This document shows positions 53,491-62,772 of a stretch of DNA of 64,000 nucleotides, piece after piece (the stretch's first letter is position 1; each line of letters opens with the position of its first letter). Where the stretch lies: NCBI RefSeq assembly GCF_001039355.2, contig NW_019773681.1, positions 476,438-540,437 on the forward strand, in the 5' to 3' direction. The translations under genes were made by a program, and so were the position numbers. This DNA comes from Lingula anatina (taxonomy: Eukaryota; Brachiopoda; Lingulata; Lingulida; Lingulidae). The notes below the pieces were generated by a model. That model was not told the origin of the DNA, ran no database searches, and saw only the letters and a program-made list of their open reading frames with translations.

Positions 53491-53770
53491 AAATTGTGTA
53501 CTGCATACAAGGACTAAAGCAAAGCTTTTTTTGATTTTTGTTTTATCCTTCAAATAACTCGTTGTCAGGGATGCTGGTATTATTATTTTACTATATATCA
53601 TTATGATGTGCTATATTGGCACTTGTGGTCCACACAGTGCCTAACTGATAAATTTTCAAGAACAATATCAAATTATTACCATCTTCTAAATTATATTTTG
53701 TCAGCAAGTCATTAAAGCTTTTGTTCAGAAGTTTTGAAAAATTAATAAGTGTAATACATTGTTTTTAACT

Positions 53771-53848
53771 GAAAATGATAAATCTCAAACAAATGACATA
53801 TAAAAGTACAATATTTGAAAATATTGGAAGTAATTACTATATACATAT

Positions 53849-53887
<39 letters not shown>

Positions 53888-54163
53888 TTCCTATTGCCAC
53901 TTCCCATTGTTTTCAAGTGTCCAACAGTCATTGTAAATAAGGTTATTAACAGTATTTGCCTGCTATTTGAGGACTGAGAGGTCGATTCCGAAGTTAGTAA
54001 GCTTTGTACATTTAACTAACCAAAATGATAAATCTTGGAAGAGTGACGTATATGAAAGTACAGTATTCAAAAATGGACTTAATGTCCAAAAGTCATTGTG
54101 AATAAGGTTATAAACAATATTTGCCCGCCATTCGAGGACTGAGAGGTCGAATCCTCTGAGGTT
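53771..54163. repeat. Tandem duplication with a (TTTA)n insertion in the first copy
   Basis: aaaatgataaatct...aaagtaca(a/g)tatt...gtcattgt(a/g)aataaggtta...gaggactgagaggtcga occurs from 53771 and again from 54023. The first copy is longer because of the TTTA tract at 53850-53889. Confidence 0.85.
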
Positions 54164-55036
54164 ACAGCTTAGCATATTTGATGGATGTGGTTGTTTACTT
54201 CATAGCAAATTTTTATGTGTCTGGAGAGCTGAGAGGAAAGCTTGTTTATCTTCCAAGTGAGCTACGATGAATACTGAAGCAGGGAGAAAAATCAACAGAA
54301 ATATTCCCCCAAGAGATGAGAAATTCTTCGGAGATGATGAATTGTAGGTGGAGCTAGGGTAATTGTACTTCAGTACGTCTTTAGTAACTTTGAAGATCAT
54401 TTAGGGTTCCCAGGAGATTTTTTTCTTTTTATTATGAAGTGATCAAATTATTCATTTTAAGCCAAGATGTATTTTTTAGTTTGCAGAATGTTTTAATTTT
54501 ATTCTTTTATTTTATTTTTTATGAATTTTTTTAATTTATTTTCTGTGTTGTTTGGTTGTTTATTGATATGAAATTTAAGTTGTTTATTTATTAATTAATT
54601 AATTTATTTGTTTCTTTGTATTGAATAAATATATTTGCTTTGGATGCACATACTGATCCAAACCTACAAAAAAACAAACTGAATATATTTTTCAAAAAGC
54701 TTAAAATTCTCAAGGTATCTTCACAACTTTCTGTAACTATTTCCTTAATTAACTTTTCCAAATCCCCAACTGAGTGGGCGGGAGACATCCCGAGGACGTC
54801 AAAGTCATGTTTTTGTTTCTCCAAATGTTTTTGCGGTCTTTTGCACGCTAAAAGTAGATCTGTAATTAAGGGTGGGATTTTGTTTTGGCTGAATTTCATA
54901 AATATTAATGACATTTTAAAGGAAAGCATACTTGTAGTAGACGGTGATGTTTTAATGAAGTGAAGTTAACACATGAAGTGTTTTGTGGTCAGTAACAAAT
55001 AAATATATTTTTCAGCCCATATTAAGCATGATTAAT

Positions 55037-55345
55037 GCTTAATCTTCTTTAAAATCTTTGAGGTTCTAAGGTAAATTTATAATACTTTTCACATTTTCTT
55101 TATGGGAGATTAACTTTTTGTAGGCGTTATGTATTCCATCATTTTTGCTTAATCTTCTTTCAAATAGTTGAGGTTAGAAGATAAAGTTATGATTTTTTCA
55201 CGCTTCCTTTGTGGGTGTTTACCTTGTGAAGGTGTTATATTACTGCTTAATCTTCTTTCAAATAGTTGAGGTTTAAAAGTAAGATTGTGATATTTTCTGT
55301 GCATGGTTTCTTTAAGAGGTTGACCTTTTTTCAAATCATCTTAAG
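55037..55345. repeat. ~100-110 bp tandem array, three units
   Basis: gcttaatcttcttt(c/a)aaat starts units at 55037, 55147 and 55245, each followed by gaggtt, a TTTTCAC-like block and a gttgacc/gtttacc block. Confidence 0.88.
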
Positions 55346-55750
55346 GTAAGGGATTGACCTTCTCTAGGTCATCTTAAAGTAATGGGGTGACACATAGTGG
55401 TCATTAGATAGATAGATATTTTATAGTTTCTGAATTGTGAGCAGAATTACAACATATGAAAAAAAGTATTTTCTTTGAAATGCTATCAGTAGGTGAAGCC
55501 GTTAATTTGGAATTGGAGAGATAAACATATTTGCACATGTTGCTAAGTATATTTGGTTTCCCAGGGAGCTGTTACAGATACGAAGTCCAGATTTACAGGA
55601 ATTAAGTTCTCAGTAAGAAATAGGTCCATGTTGTATCAAATATGCTACTTATTTTAGCAGAACAAAATAATAATAATAATTTATACATAAACATTAAATA
55701 TATTAAGAATAGGATTTATAAAACTTAATATTATCATGAAATAACTCACC

Positions 55751-55776
55751 TTTTTTTTTTTTTTTTTTTTTTTTTA
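55751..55776. repeat. Poly(T) tract upstream of first visible IRS exon
   Basis: About 25 T, roughly 280 bp before the acceptor, too far to be its pyrimidine tract. Confidence 0.9.
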
Positions 55777-56056
55777 CATCAAGCAACTTTGAGATGTATT
55801 TTCAGGGCCCAAAGACCATGGAAGCTGTGAAAATCCATGTTGTGACTGAGCCCAATTTAGTGTCACAACCAGTTGTCACAACTAACACAATTGCTGTACT
55901 ACTAACTTAATCTGCTTTTATTTATTTATATATTTCTTATACCACTAGCTTAGCAGTTTGGTTTTGGCCCTATATCACCCAGCCTTATCCAGCCTCATAT
56001 TTATTTGTTTGTTTTTGATAAATATTTATGTTTGCTTTGCTCTTCTGTCTTTGCAG

Positions 56057-56196
56057 AGCATGTTTGGCAAGTGACGGTCAAGCCGCGTGGTCTGGGCAGT
56101 AGCAAGAACCTGGTGGGGACGTACAGGTTATGTCTGACCAGCTCCTCTCTCAGTCTGGTCAAGCTGAACCACGAGAAACCGGAGATAACATTTCAG
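56057..56196 (+). CDS. IRS: IRS exon 1 in window: first half of PTB domain
   Basis: The acceptor is the pyrimidine-rich ttctgtctttgcag ending at 56056 and the donor is cag|gtggga at 56197. The exon starts with the last two bases of a split xAG codon, followed by 46 full codons beginning HVWQVTVKPRGLG and ending EKPEITFQ. These match beta strands 1-3 of IRS PTB domains (vertebrate counterpart EVWQV...LIGIYRLCLTS). A second AG two bases further on (56057-56058) could be used instead and would start the exon at His in phase 0. The exon ends in phase 0. Confidence 0.93.
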
Positions 56197-59100
56197 GTGG
56201 GAAATAAAGAAAGGGATGTGCAACCTTTTCTTTTTAAATTTTACCTCACTGTGTCACTCATGTATCACAATTTTGGTTACTTCTTGTGGTACTATGGTAG
56301 AAAAAGTAAATCACTTTTAAAGAGAATGTTTTAAACAGTTGGGCCTGTTTCGACCCTTCATTCAAGAGCCTTGATTGCACGGTTGACTGGTCAAATTAAA
56401 AAAAAAAAAACACATGGTGTATTTTTCTATGGCTCTGTTCTCACAACTTTTAGATCGATCTATCACCGCGGGGAGTCTCACTAGATTACTGTCAGATAAT
56501 CCCCCTTAAGTGTCCGTCCCCGCCTACTACAGGCTTTAAGGGGTAATTAACTTTCGTGTCCGCCCGGCTGACAGCTATTTAGCGTGAACCCCCAGGGAGT
56601 TAGGTCGATCCAATGTAGGTCGATCTAATCTATGAGAATGGGGTGTATGATCATGGTTGAATATTTCTGACACTGGATCCTCTGTCTGAGCATGCTTGGT
56701 CTCCTTTGTGGTCTATGTCCCTCTTTCTTTTTATTGTGCATATGTGAAAACACCATAATCAAAATCCAAACTTCAATTTTTCAGCTGGCAGCGATACGAA
56801 GATGCGGTCACTCGGACTGTTTCTTCTTCATGGAGGTGGGGAGGTCGTCAGCAACGGGGGCTGGAGAGCTCTGGATGCAGGTTGAGGATACTATCATTGC
56901 ACAGAACATGCATGAAGCCATACTGAGGTGAGCGTAAAAGTTATACTGTGGAGCATCAAATCCGAAACTCGAGTTAATTTGTTTCCTTACTCCAGTTTCT
57001 GAACCAAAATGTTCACAAACCCAAGGCTTCTTTCTTTTTAGTTGAAAACATTGTAAATACAATTTATCTGTTCCCTGCTTTTGATTTTGCCATGTTTAGC
57101 AAAATGAACAATATAAGACAGTAGAATAAATATAATAATTGTTGGGAGCAAAAGAATTCTCACCCATTTCTTTAAGTGAGAACAAAATTTCATTTCATTT
57201 TTCATTTATATGTTACATATTTCATTGTGACGACAAAAGGAATAATAATAGAACAGTAGTAAAATATATAATTAAAGTTATAATAATAATTATATTTAAT
57301 TCATATCTCACAGCTCCATGAAGTCAATGAGCAGCGGTCAAGAAGCCGGTCAGCAGATTCGTCCCAGGACGTCCAGCACCCTATCGGACAAGACGCGTCC
57401 GGCCAGTGCTGTCCACCGCAGTCGGGATGACCACGGCCCACACCGGTCACGCACAAGTAGCGAGGGACACAAGTAAGTGTATCCAATATACGTGGTACTG
57501 TATTATAGAAAACTGATTATAGAGACTGATTGGTTGAAAATGTTAAGACACGTCCTGAAAGCCACTGATTCTCAAGTAGCTTAGCGAATTAAGGCCAGCT
57601 TGAAAATAAGATATATGACATAAGAATTGAAAAGTTATTAAAAGTTTTGTCCTAAATAAATTCAGGGTAGTTGGAAAAAGTCAATAAATGTTAAGAGTAT
57701 TGAAAGATGACTTAAAATGTTCATTCTGTTTTAACACTGAAAGACAAGTCGGGCATATAATGACACATAATGGCAGAATATAGGCTGGCAACAGATAACA
57801 CAGTTAGTTATATTTATCATTAGGTCATTTATTTTATTAAATTTTTTTCATCGTGAACCAGGAGATCCCGCCATTCTCCAACTGTGATGAGAAAAGATCG
57901 TAACCTCCTTACCACTCATGCGGGCAGCCACTCCAGTGTTTCCTCTGGACACTCGCCCATGACAGGAAGTCCGCTCAGGTAGGGATAGAGGGTTGTCATG
58001 TCATGTCATCACGCCATATTTTTCATGGTATATGTAATAATAGAAATAATATTAATAGCAATAATTATTATGATATATTTATTTATTTATTTAGTCAAAA
58101 ATCCATTGAAAATGTTCAGTAGACTTTACATAAGAAATAGTACTATGTCACATGGGCAGTCACTTCATTGTTTCTTCTGGACATTTTTCCATGACTAAAA
58201 ATCCTCTAAGGTAAAAATTGACCACTGTCATGTCATGCCCCATGATATTTTTTTCTTTCACATGTCATATCACTTCATGCTACATTATTTTATTTCAGTG
58301 CAACCATACTGAACGAGAGCCTGAACCCCAGCGGGTTTAGAGGGCGCTCTGATAGCACGGACTCTCGCGGCACAAGTAGCAGTATCTCTGACGAGTGTGA
58401 TGGTCACTCGGGCATGCGGTCCACAACCCCTGACCAGTCTCAGACCGACTCTCAGTCCGATTACCTGTCCATGACGCCCAACACTATGATGGGTGAGTGA
58501 CGCGTTGTGTTAAATTAAACAGTAAATAAGAACAAGTGATAATAATTATAATATTATGTTATGTGAGTGAATCCTGGAAGAATGGAAGTGGAACTCAAAT
58601 AAACTGTAATGCCGAGTTTCCCTCTTAGAGTCAGAAGTTGGAGGTTTTCCATTTAATTCCCAGCCTAGTCTATTCAATAAATGAAAATTATACCTACCGT
58701 TTCTCATTGGATATTGACCACTTGAGAAGTCAATATGGTCTGATATTGACCTGCATGTGACCGCTCTTGACCAAATTTTGTGATCAGGTAACAATTATTA
58801 TTATTATTATTATTACTTTGTACTCTATCTCTCCAGGCGCCAGTCCTGTGGGTAGTTTAGACAGTAACAAAAATCTAGAATACATGGAGATGGATCTGAC
58901 GTCCAAGTTCTCCTCTCCTCATACCCCTCATCACCATCACCATCACCACCATCATCACCATCCACCGGAGGGGCTCACCTTACACGATATCAATGCTTCT
59001 TCATCTAAAGGTAAGGTTTGAACCTCAGTCGAGGCTTTCTCCAGAGAGCTGTTCAGTTGTCGTTTGGACAGCCACTGGCTTCAAAAGACTGCCGAGATTT

Positions 59101-59414
59101 TTTCAGGACAGCTAAGTGGTAAATGAAGTTTTTTGGGGAATGATGGTATATTTGTAGTTGTACTCTCTGTTTATCTGTGACCAAATTACTGATCAACTCT
59201 TTGGACCCCTTGTACCCCAGATCCTTGGGAAAACCATTGATCTTAAGTGAATTTTTTGTGAGAGATTTTTTTTTCTGAAGTTAAGTTTGATACATAAGAT
59301 GTTTTACTGGTATGTTACAGATGAACTGATTTTATGGACTGCTTTAAAATAAAAGTGTGAGGGTGCCTGTGTATTGAAATGACGTTATGTGTAGATTTTT
59401 TTCTGCTTTTATAA

Positions 59415-59467
<53 letters not shown>

Positions 59468-60013
59468 GATGATAGTTCTGAACAAATAAAAAAATAATCC
59501 ATCTGCCCTGACTTGACCAGCTGAGGTCAACATCTAGTCAACAGCTAGCTGCCATTAACTAACTTAAAGTGCAAATGGATTTTGAAAGTCCATTAGTGCA
59601 TTTGGCTCATTTAGAACAACTTAAGTTATCTGCTTTAATTCAGTCAAGGAAGTAGACAGGACAGATTTACTTCAAGGCAGGAAATTGGGGAAAAGTTCTG
59701 CAGTTGAAGCTTAACGATTTCAAAATTATCAGAACTTCTTATCTTGTCATGCCATCAGATAATTTGCACTTCATCGACACCATAAAAAGTTAAATCTCTA
59801 AATGGAAACTAGCAAAGGTCAGGCAATTATATCTTCATGATTTATAGCATATAAGTGAAATTATCGGTATCTCCACAGAGGTTATCATGTCACAGAAACA
59901 TTGCCTTTCTAGTTTGGCATAGAACAAGGTCATCGTTAAAAATGTTGTATTTTTAGAATAAAAAGCCATATAGTATAATGGTATTTTAACAAGTTCCAAA
60001 AAAAGTATTTTTG

Positions 60014-60051
<38 letters not shown>

Positions 60052-62772
60052 TTTCTTTAAATATTTCAGGTGCACCTTCAGAATCATCCTATATGTCAAT
60101 GACACCTACGAGCAGTTTGTCATCATCACCGCGGTTTGGGACACCTAGTATATTATCTGATGACAGTAGTTATCTGGATATGGCACCTCTGGGGCAGGGG
60201 TTACCCCCTCTACAGGAGAAAGCAAGTTAGTATTATGTTATTGTATCGCATTTTCTATGAATAGGCTGTCACTCCAAACACACTGCATATCTAGTATACT
60301 ACCACATGTAACACAGTGTCACACCTAGGTCATAGATATTGGCTTTTTGTTTTTAATTATACTAATGTTTGTTTATAAAAATTACATTTTTGGAATCACA
60401 GAAAAATTATTTGAGAGAAAAAAATGTCCTTCATTATTTCCTAAAACATGGACATTCTTAATATGATACAAAATAGATTAAACACACTGAAAAAGATTTT
60501 TTTAAAAACAATACCAAGTGTTGTGTAACTAAAATGGAAAAAAATAAGTCCTAATTAATATTTCATATGGACAAAGATAAGAAGTAATTTGGTATATCTC
60601 TGTTTTCCAGCGCCGGATGGTTACATGGACATGGCGCCAACACATACCTCTGGGTCGCGCTCCGTTCTACGCCCAGCAAAAAGTTTTCTCCACGAAGCTC
60701 CAGAATTTCCACAGCGAGCTTACTCAGTGGGGAGTCGGCCTGGGAAAAGTCTGAGCACACAAATACAGCAGCCATACATGGAAATGGTGGCCAGTCAGGG
60801 CGCGTTGAACAATAGCAAAAGCAGCAGTGCCCCCCACCTGGAGAACGAGAACATAAATGCTAATGTTAAATCGACAAAAGGGCACACTCGATATGCCAGT
60901 CCTTCTCCATCTGGAGCAAGAGAAGGAGGCGGAGGGATGCAGCCCATGAAGGCTTTCCCTCCGCAACAGACTGATTTATTTATGGAGATGGATTTCGCCA
61001 GACCTAGAACGGCCAGTGATAGTTTTAATTATCAGCACTGTAGGCCGCGGACGTCCAGCTGGAGTAAAGCTATGCGTCCACGTTCGGCCAGTCACAGCCA
61101 AGGGAGTAAAATAAATGGCCGTAAGCTGTTATCTAGAGATGCTGCTCCATCCCAAGAACTCATTAAGCAAATTTCCCAAGATTCTTTGCGACGCTCTTAC
61201 GACTCCATTAGCAAATTGGGCTCCACGCCAGAACAACATGAGGCGTACATGGAAATGAGCCCGCAATCCTCATCAAAAAGGTCGCCGGCTACAAAGCCTG
61301 TGTCCATGCGTGTAACGCCGGTTATTAAGACAACTCTTATAGCTCCGGATTACATGATGATGAACCCTGTTATAAAAGAATCCAAGACAGAACCGGATGA
61401 GAGCGAAAGTGACAATAACGATAGTGTCTCAGACTCAAAATTAAACGGAAGCCGATCCTCATCATCTTCTTCCTCCATCACAGAACAAAGGCGACAAAGT
61501 TCCCCAGACGTGATCAGGCAATCGGCCAATCAGAGTCCAGGAGCATCTAAAGTGCAGGCTCCTTTTGACCCTGTGACTTACGTCAATTTGGATTATTCCA
61601 AGAAACCAGTGAAAGAACCCGCGGTGCCCCCTGGCGATGATTCATATTTAATGCTTTCGCCAGGAACGGAGGACACGTCACAGGCAGCGATAGACAGTGG
61701 GAGTCTATCGCCACAGAGGGTGGTCAGCCATATCAGAGTCTCCTCTTCACCAGCTTCAACCACAGCGATGCAGGAGGCGGCTGGAAATCATGGCAGTGCT
61801 GCAGCGTCAACGTCCGTTGTGAAGAAACCTCCTTTGCCAGATACCCCAAAGATTCTCAGTAGCCCTGGAGAGAGTGGGACAGTGAAAGCACCCAAGCCGA
61901 CCACACCCGCACCCTTCCCAACCTCTCCCCCTGTTCCGACCTCCCCAGCTCCCTCTCACCCCCTTTCCACACCCCCTCCTTTCCCCATGTCACCCCCTTT
62001 CTCAGTACCATCCCCTGCCAGGATTTCCCCAACTACCCCACCCCAGCCCACCACCCCAACTGCCCCTGTACTTGCCAAGCCCACCCCACCCCTTCCCATC
62101 AGCCCCTCCTCCAAGGGAGAGTCTTCGCCTCAGTCGCCATCAGCCCAAACACAAGATTATGCAAACATCGATGTCGGTGTGACGCGGGTTGTGAAGCCAG
62201 TACCCACTTTTGGCAGTGTGCAGTCAGTAACCAGTGATGGTAGCACATCGCAAGTTGAAAAACCAGCCCTGCCGAGTAAAAATAAAGTGGGCAGATCAAA
62301 GCAGCAGCGAGCGGAGAAAAGCAAATCCATGGGGGATTGTCAGGAAAGGCCAGAAAGCGTAAATGTGAACACAGCAAATTCCAAGAAGTGTCCGCCTCCG
62401 CCAGTATCAGCGTCTGCTTCCAAAGTTTCCAGTAAACCGCCATCTTTACCTCCGCTGCCGCCATTGGGCCAGAGACACAGCATGTCAGACTTTGGTGCTA
62501 ATAACAACGGGATGGGCGAATCTGGCCCAGGGAAAGTTCCGCCATCAGCACAAGACGAACCTCAGTTGAACTATGCCTCATTAGACTTAGGATCCTCTGA
62601 AGATATCGAATTGACGCAAGCTCCGAAATCACCACGGATTATCACTTCTCGTCACAACAGTGGGGAAGACGGCGAGAAAAAGCCCACCTATGCTGAGATT
62701 GACTTTGAGAAATCGGAAAGTTTTAAGCAGGCTCGTCAACAGAGTGGGCGTAAGCCGCCGTTTGACTTATGA
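56057..62772 (+). CDS. IRS: Insulin receptor substrate (IRS) homologue, 3' eight exons, 5' partial
   Basis: Joined exons: 56057-56196, 56785-56927, 57314-57472, 57862-57978, 58299-58492, 58837-59010, 60070-60225, 60611-62772. All junctions are GT-AG and all phases agree, giving 1,080 residues plus a split first codon. IRS proteins are membrane-proximal adaptors that the insulin/IGF receptor kinase phosphorylates on tyrosine, so that they recruit PI3K and SHP2-type SH2 proteins. Residues 1 to about 100 match the IRS PTB domain (HVWQV, GTYRLCLT, IRRCGHSDCFFFMEVGRS, GELWMQVEDTIIAQNMHEAI). The tail carries YxxM at Y241, Y266, Y316, Y343, Y365, Y416, Y573 and Y608, and other SH2-type sites at Y684, Y706, Y877, Y1015 and Y1054. 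The PH domain that precedes the PTB domain in this family was not found, so the gene is truncated by the window. Identity is confident; DOK/FRS proteins share PTB folds but lack this YxxM-rich tail. Confidence 0.95.
56434..56645 (+). mobile_element. Foldback element family F1, copy 8, inside an IRS intron
   Basis: It lies in the 588 bp intron between the two PTB-domain exons. Landmarks are ttttagatcgatctatcacc at the left, ggggtaattaact in the centre, gaacccccagggagttaggt towards the right, and tatgagaatgggg at the end. It makes up more than a third of the intron. Confidence 0.85.
56785..56927 (+). CDS. IRS: IRS exon 2 in window: second half of PTB domain
   Basis: The acceptor ttcaatttttcag ends at 56784 and the donor is gag|gtgagc at 56928. 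It encodes 47 codons plus two bases, reading LAAIRRCGHSDCFFFMEVGR and then GELWMQVEDTIIAQNMHEAIL. This is the most conserved block of the IRS PTB domain and ends in the C-terminal helix (QNMHE). The RRCGH arginines belong to the block that binds the NPxpY juxtamembrane motif of the receptor in characterised IRS proteins. The exon starts in phase 0 and ends in phase 2. Confidence 0.95.
57314..57472 (+). CDS. IRS: IRS exon 3 in window: post-PTB Ser/Arg-rich linker
   Basis: The acceptor tcatatctcacag ends at 57313 and the donor is aca|a gtaagt with GT at 57473. It encodes SMKSMSSGQEAGQQ, then RPRTSSTLSD and HRSRTSSEGHK. The RxRxxS motifs resemble the basophilic-kinase and 14-3-3 sites found after the PTB domain in vertebrate IRS proteins (RPRSKS, RSRTES). 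At 159 nt (53 codons), with phase 2 at both ends, it can be skipped without a frameshift. No structured domain is visible. Confidence 0.9.
57862..57978 (+). CDS. IRS: IRS exon 4 in window: Ser-rich linker (has a decayed duplicate)
   Basis: The acceptor (gaaccag) ends at 57861; its pyrimidine tract is weak next to the AG but a T-run lies just upstream. The donor is cag|gtaggg at 57979. The peptide RSRHSPTVMRKDRNLL then SHSSVSSGHSPMTGSPLR is Ser/Pro-rich, with SP dipeptides of the kind proline-directed kinases use in IRS proteins. It is 117 nt (39 codons) and phase 2-2, so it is also skippable in frame. A degenerate copy lies exactly 232 bp downstream. Confidence 0.88.
58094..58210 (+). pseudogene. 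Decayed tandem duplicate of IRS exon 4 (pseudo-exon)
   Basis: This intronic stretch aligns without gaps to exon 57862-57978 at a constant offset of +232. ccatt (57871 vs 58103), gggcag (57922 vs 58154) and the donor ag|gt (57979 vs 58211) all correspond. Over the last 59 nt, 43 positions match by hand count, and the similarity continues into the downstream intron (tgtcatgtcatg in both). In the homologous frame it has TGA at 58107 and TAA at 58131, and the acceptor AG is not preserved at the aligned position. 15 of the 16 differences in the 3' part replace G/C in the exon with A/T in the copy, as expected for unselected decay. Confidence 0.8.
58299..58492 (+). CDS. IRS: IRS exon 5 in window: first YxxM motif
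   Basis: The acceptor is ttattttatttcag ending at 58298 and the donor is g|gtgagt with GT at 58493. It reads SATILNESLNPSGFRGRSDS, a Ser/Thr-rich stretch, and then SDYLSMTPNTMM. YLSM (Y241 of the visible protein) is a canonical p85 SH2 site. Ser/Gly/Asp-rich composition with the order ...SSDE/CDG...SVTPD... resembles the equivalent stretch of vertebrate IRS1. It enters in phase 2 and leaves in phase 1, so it cannot be skipped alone without shifting the frame. Confidence 0.92.
58837..59010 (+). CDS. IRS: IRS exon 6 in window: YMEM motif and polyhistidine tract
   Basis: The acceptor tctatctctccag ends at 58836 and the donor is aag|gtaagg at 59011. It encodes NLEYMEMDLTSKFSSP, followed by an uninterrupted run of 11 His written with mixed CAC/CAT codons (about 58930-58962), then PPEGLTLHDINASSSK. 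YMEM is a PI3K-type site (Y266). It is 174 nt (58 codons), phase 1-1, so skippable in frame. The His tract probably varies in length between alleles or species. Confidence 0.92.
59418..59463. repeat. (AC)n microsatellite in IRS intron
   Basis: About 22 AC units in the 1,059 bp intron between exons 6 and 7. Confidence 0.97.
60017..60050. repeat. (AAT)n microsatellite near an IRS acceptor
   Basis: About 11 ATA/AAT units ending about 20 bp before the exon 7 acceptor, inside the branch-point region. Confidence 0.95.
60070..60225 (+). CDS. IRS: IRS exon 7 in window: two YxxM motifs
   Basis: The acceptor aaatatttcag ends at 60069 and the donor is gcaa|gttagt (GT at 60226, a slightly weak donor). 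It encodes GAPSESSYMSMTPTSSLSS, then DDSSYLDMAPLGQGLPPL. YMSM (Y316) and YLDM (Y343) are both p85-type motifs followed by T/A-P, as is common in IRS proteins. It is 156 nt (52 codons) and phase 1-1, so skipping it would remove two PI3K docking sites without a frameshift. Confidence 0.92.
60611..62772 (+). CDS. IRS: IRS last coding exon: phosphotyrosine-motif and proline-rich tail
   Basis: The acceptor tctctgttttccag ends at 60610; the open frame then runs 719 codons to TGA at 62770. The open frame extends a few codons upstream into the intron, but the Met at 60589 precedes the acceptor and is not a genuine start. In order it holds YMDMAP, YMEMVA, a Phe variant FMEMDF (F484), RPRTSSWSK and RPRSASHS basophilic-kinase motifs, YMEMSP, YMMMNP, YVNLDY, YLMLSP, a long Pro/Thr/Ser stretch (about 61890-62120) with many TSPP/PxxP units, and then YANIDV, YASLDL and YAEIDF. 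The last three fit C-terminal SHP2-type sites of the family. Proline codons in the rich stretch are mostly CCC, giving a local GC rise. Confidence 0.96.

Larger units (their letters stand above)
1..56056 (+). other. Upstream region: probable giant intron or 5' flank of IRS, no supportable exon
   Basis: No open frame here encodes a recognisable domain; in particular I could not find an IRS PH domain (the basic KxGYL...KRFFVL type block). Open frames of 60-150 codons are in simple repeats or are unrecognised. Because the first visible IRS exon begins inside a codon with a good acceptor, at least the part immediately upstream of 56057 must be intron. How far left the intron extends is unknown. 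Short 5' exons of under 100 nt could be missed. Confidence 0.6.

Noticed and set aside
53965-54160. gaggtcgattcc / gaggtcgaatcc resembling a tRNA B box
   Set aside because: One base short of the B-box consensus, with no A box or cloverleaf found nearby; explained as part of a tandem duplication.
60589-60610. Met at 60589 as start of the large open frame
   Set aside because: It lies upstream of a good acceptor (ttttccag at 60603-60610), and the exon joins in phase to the preceding IRS exon; the extra codons are intron.
60563-62464. Minus-strand frames of 70-121 codons opposite the last IRS exon
   Set aside because: Shadows of the coding strand; no independent support.
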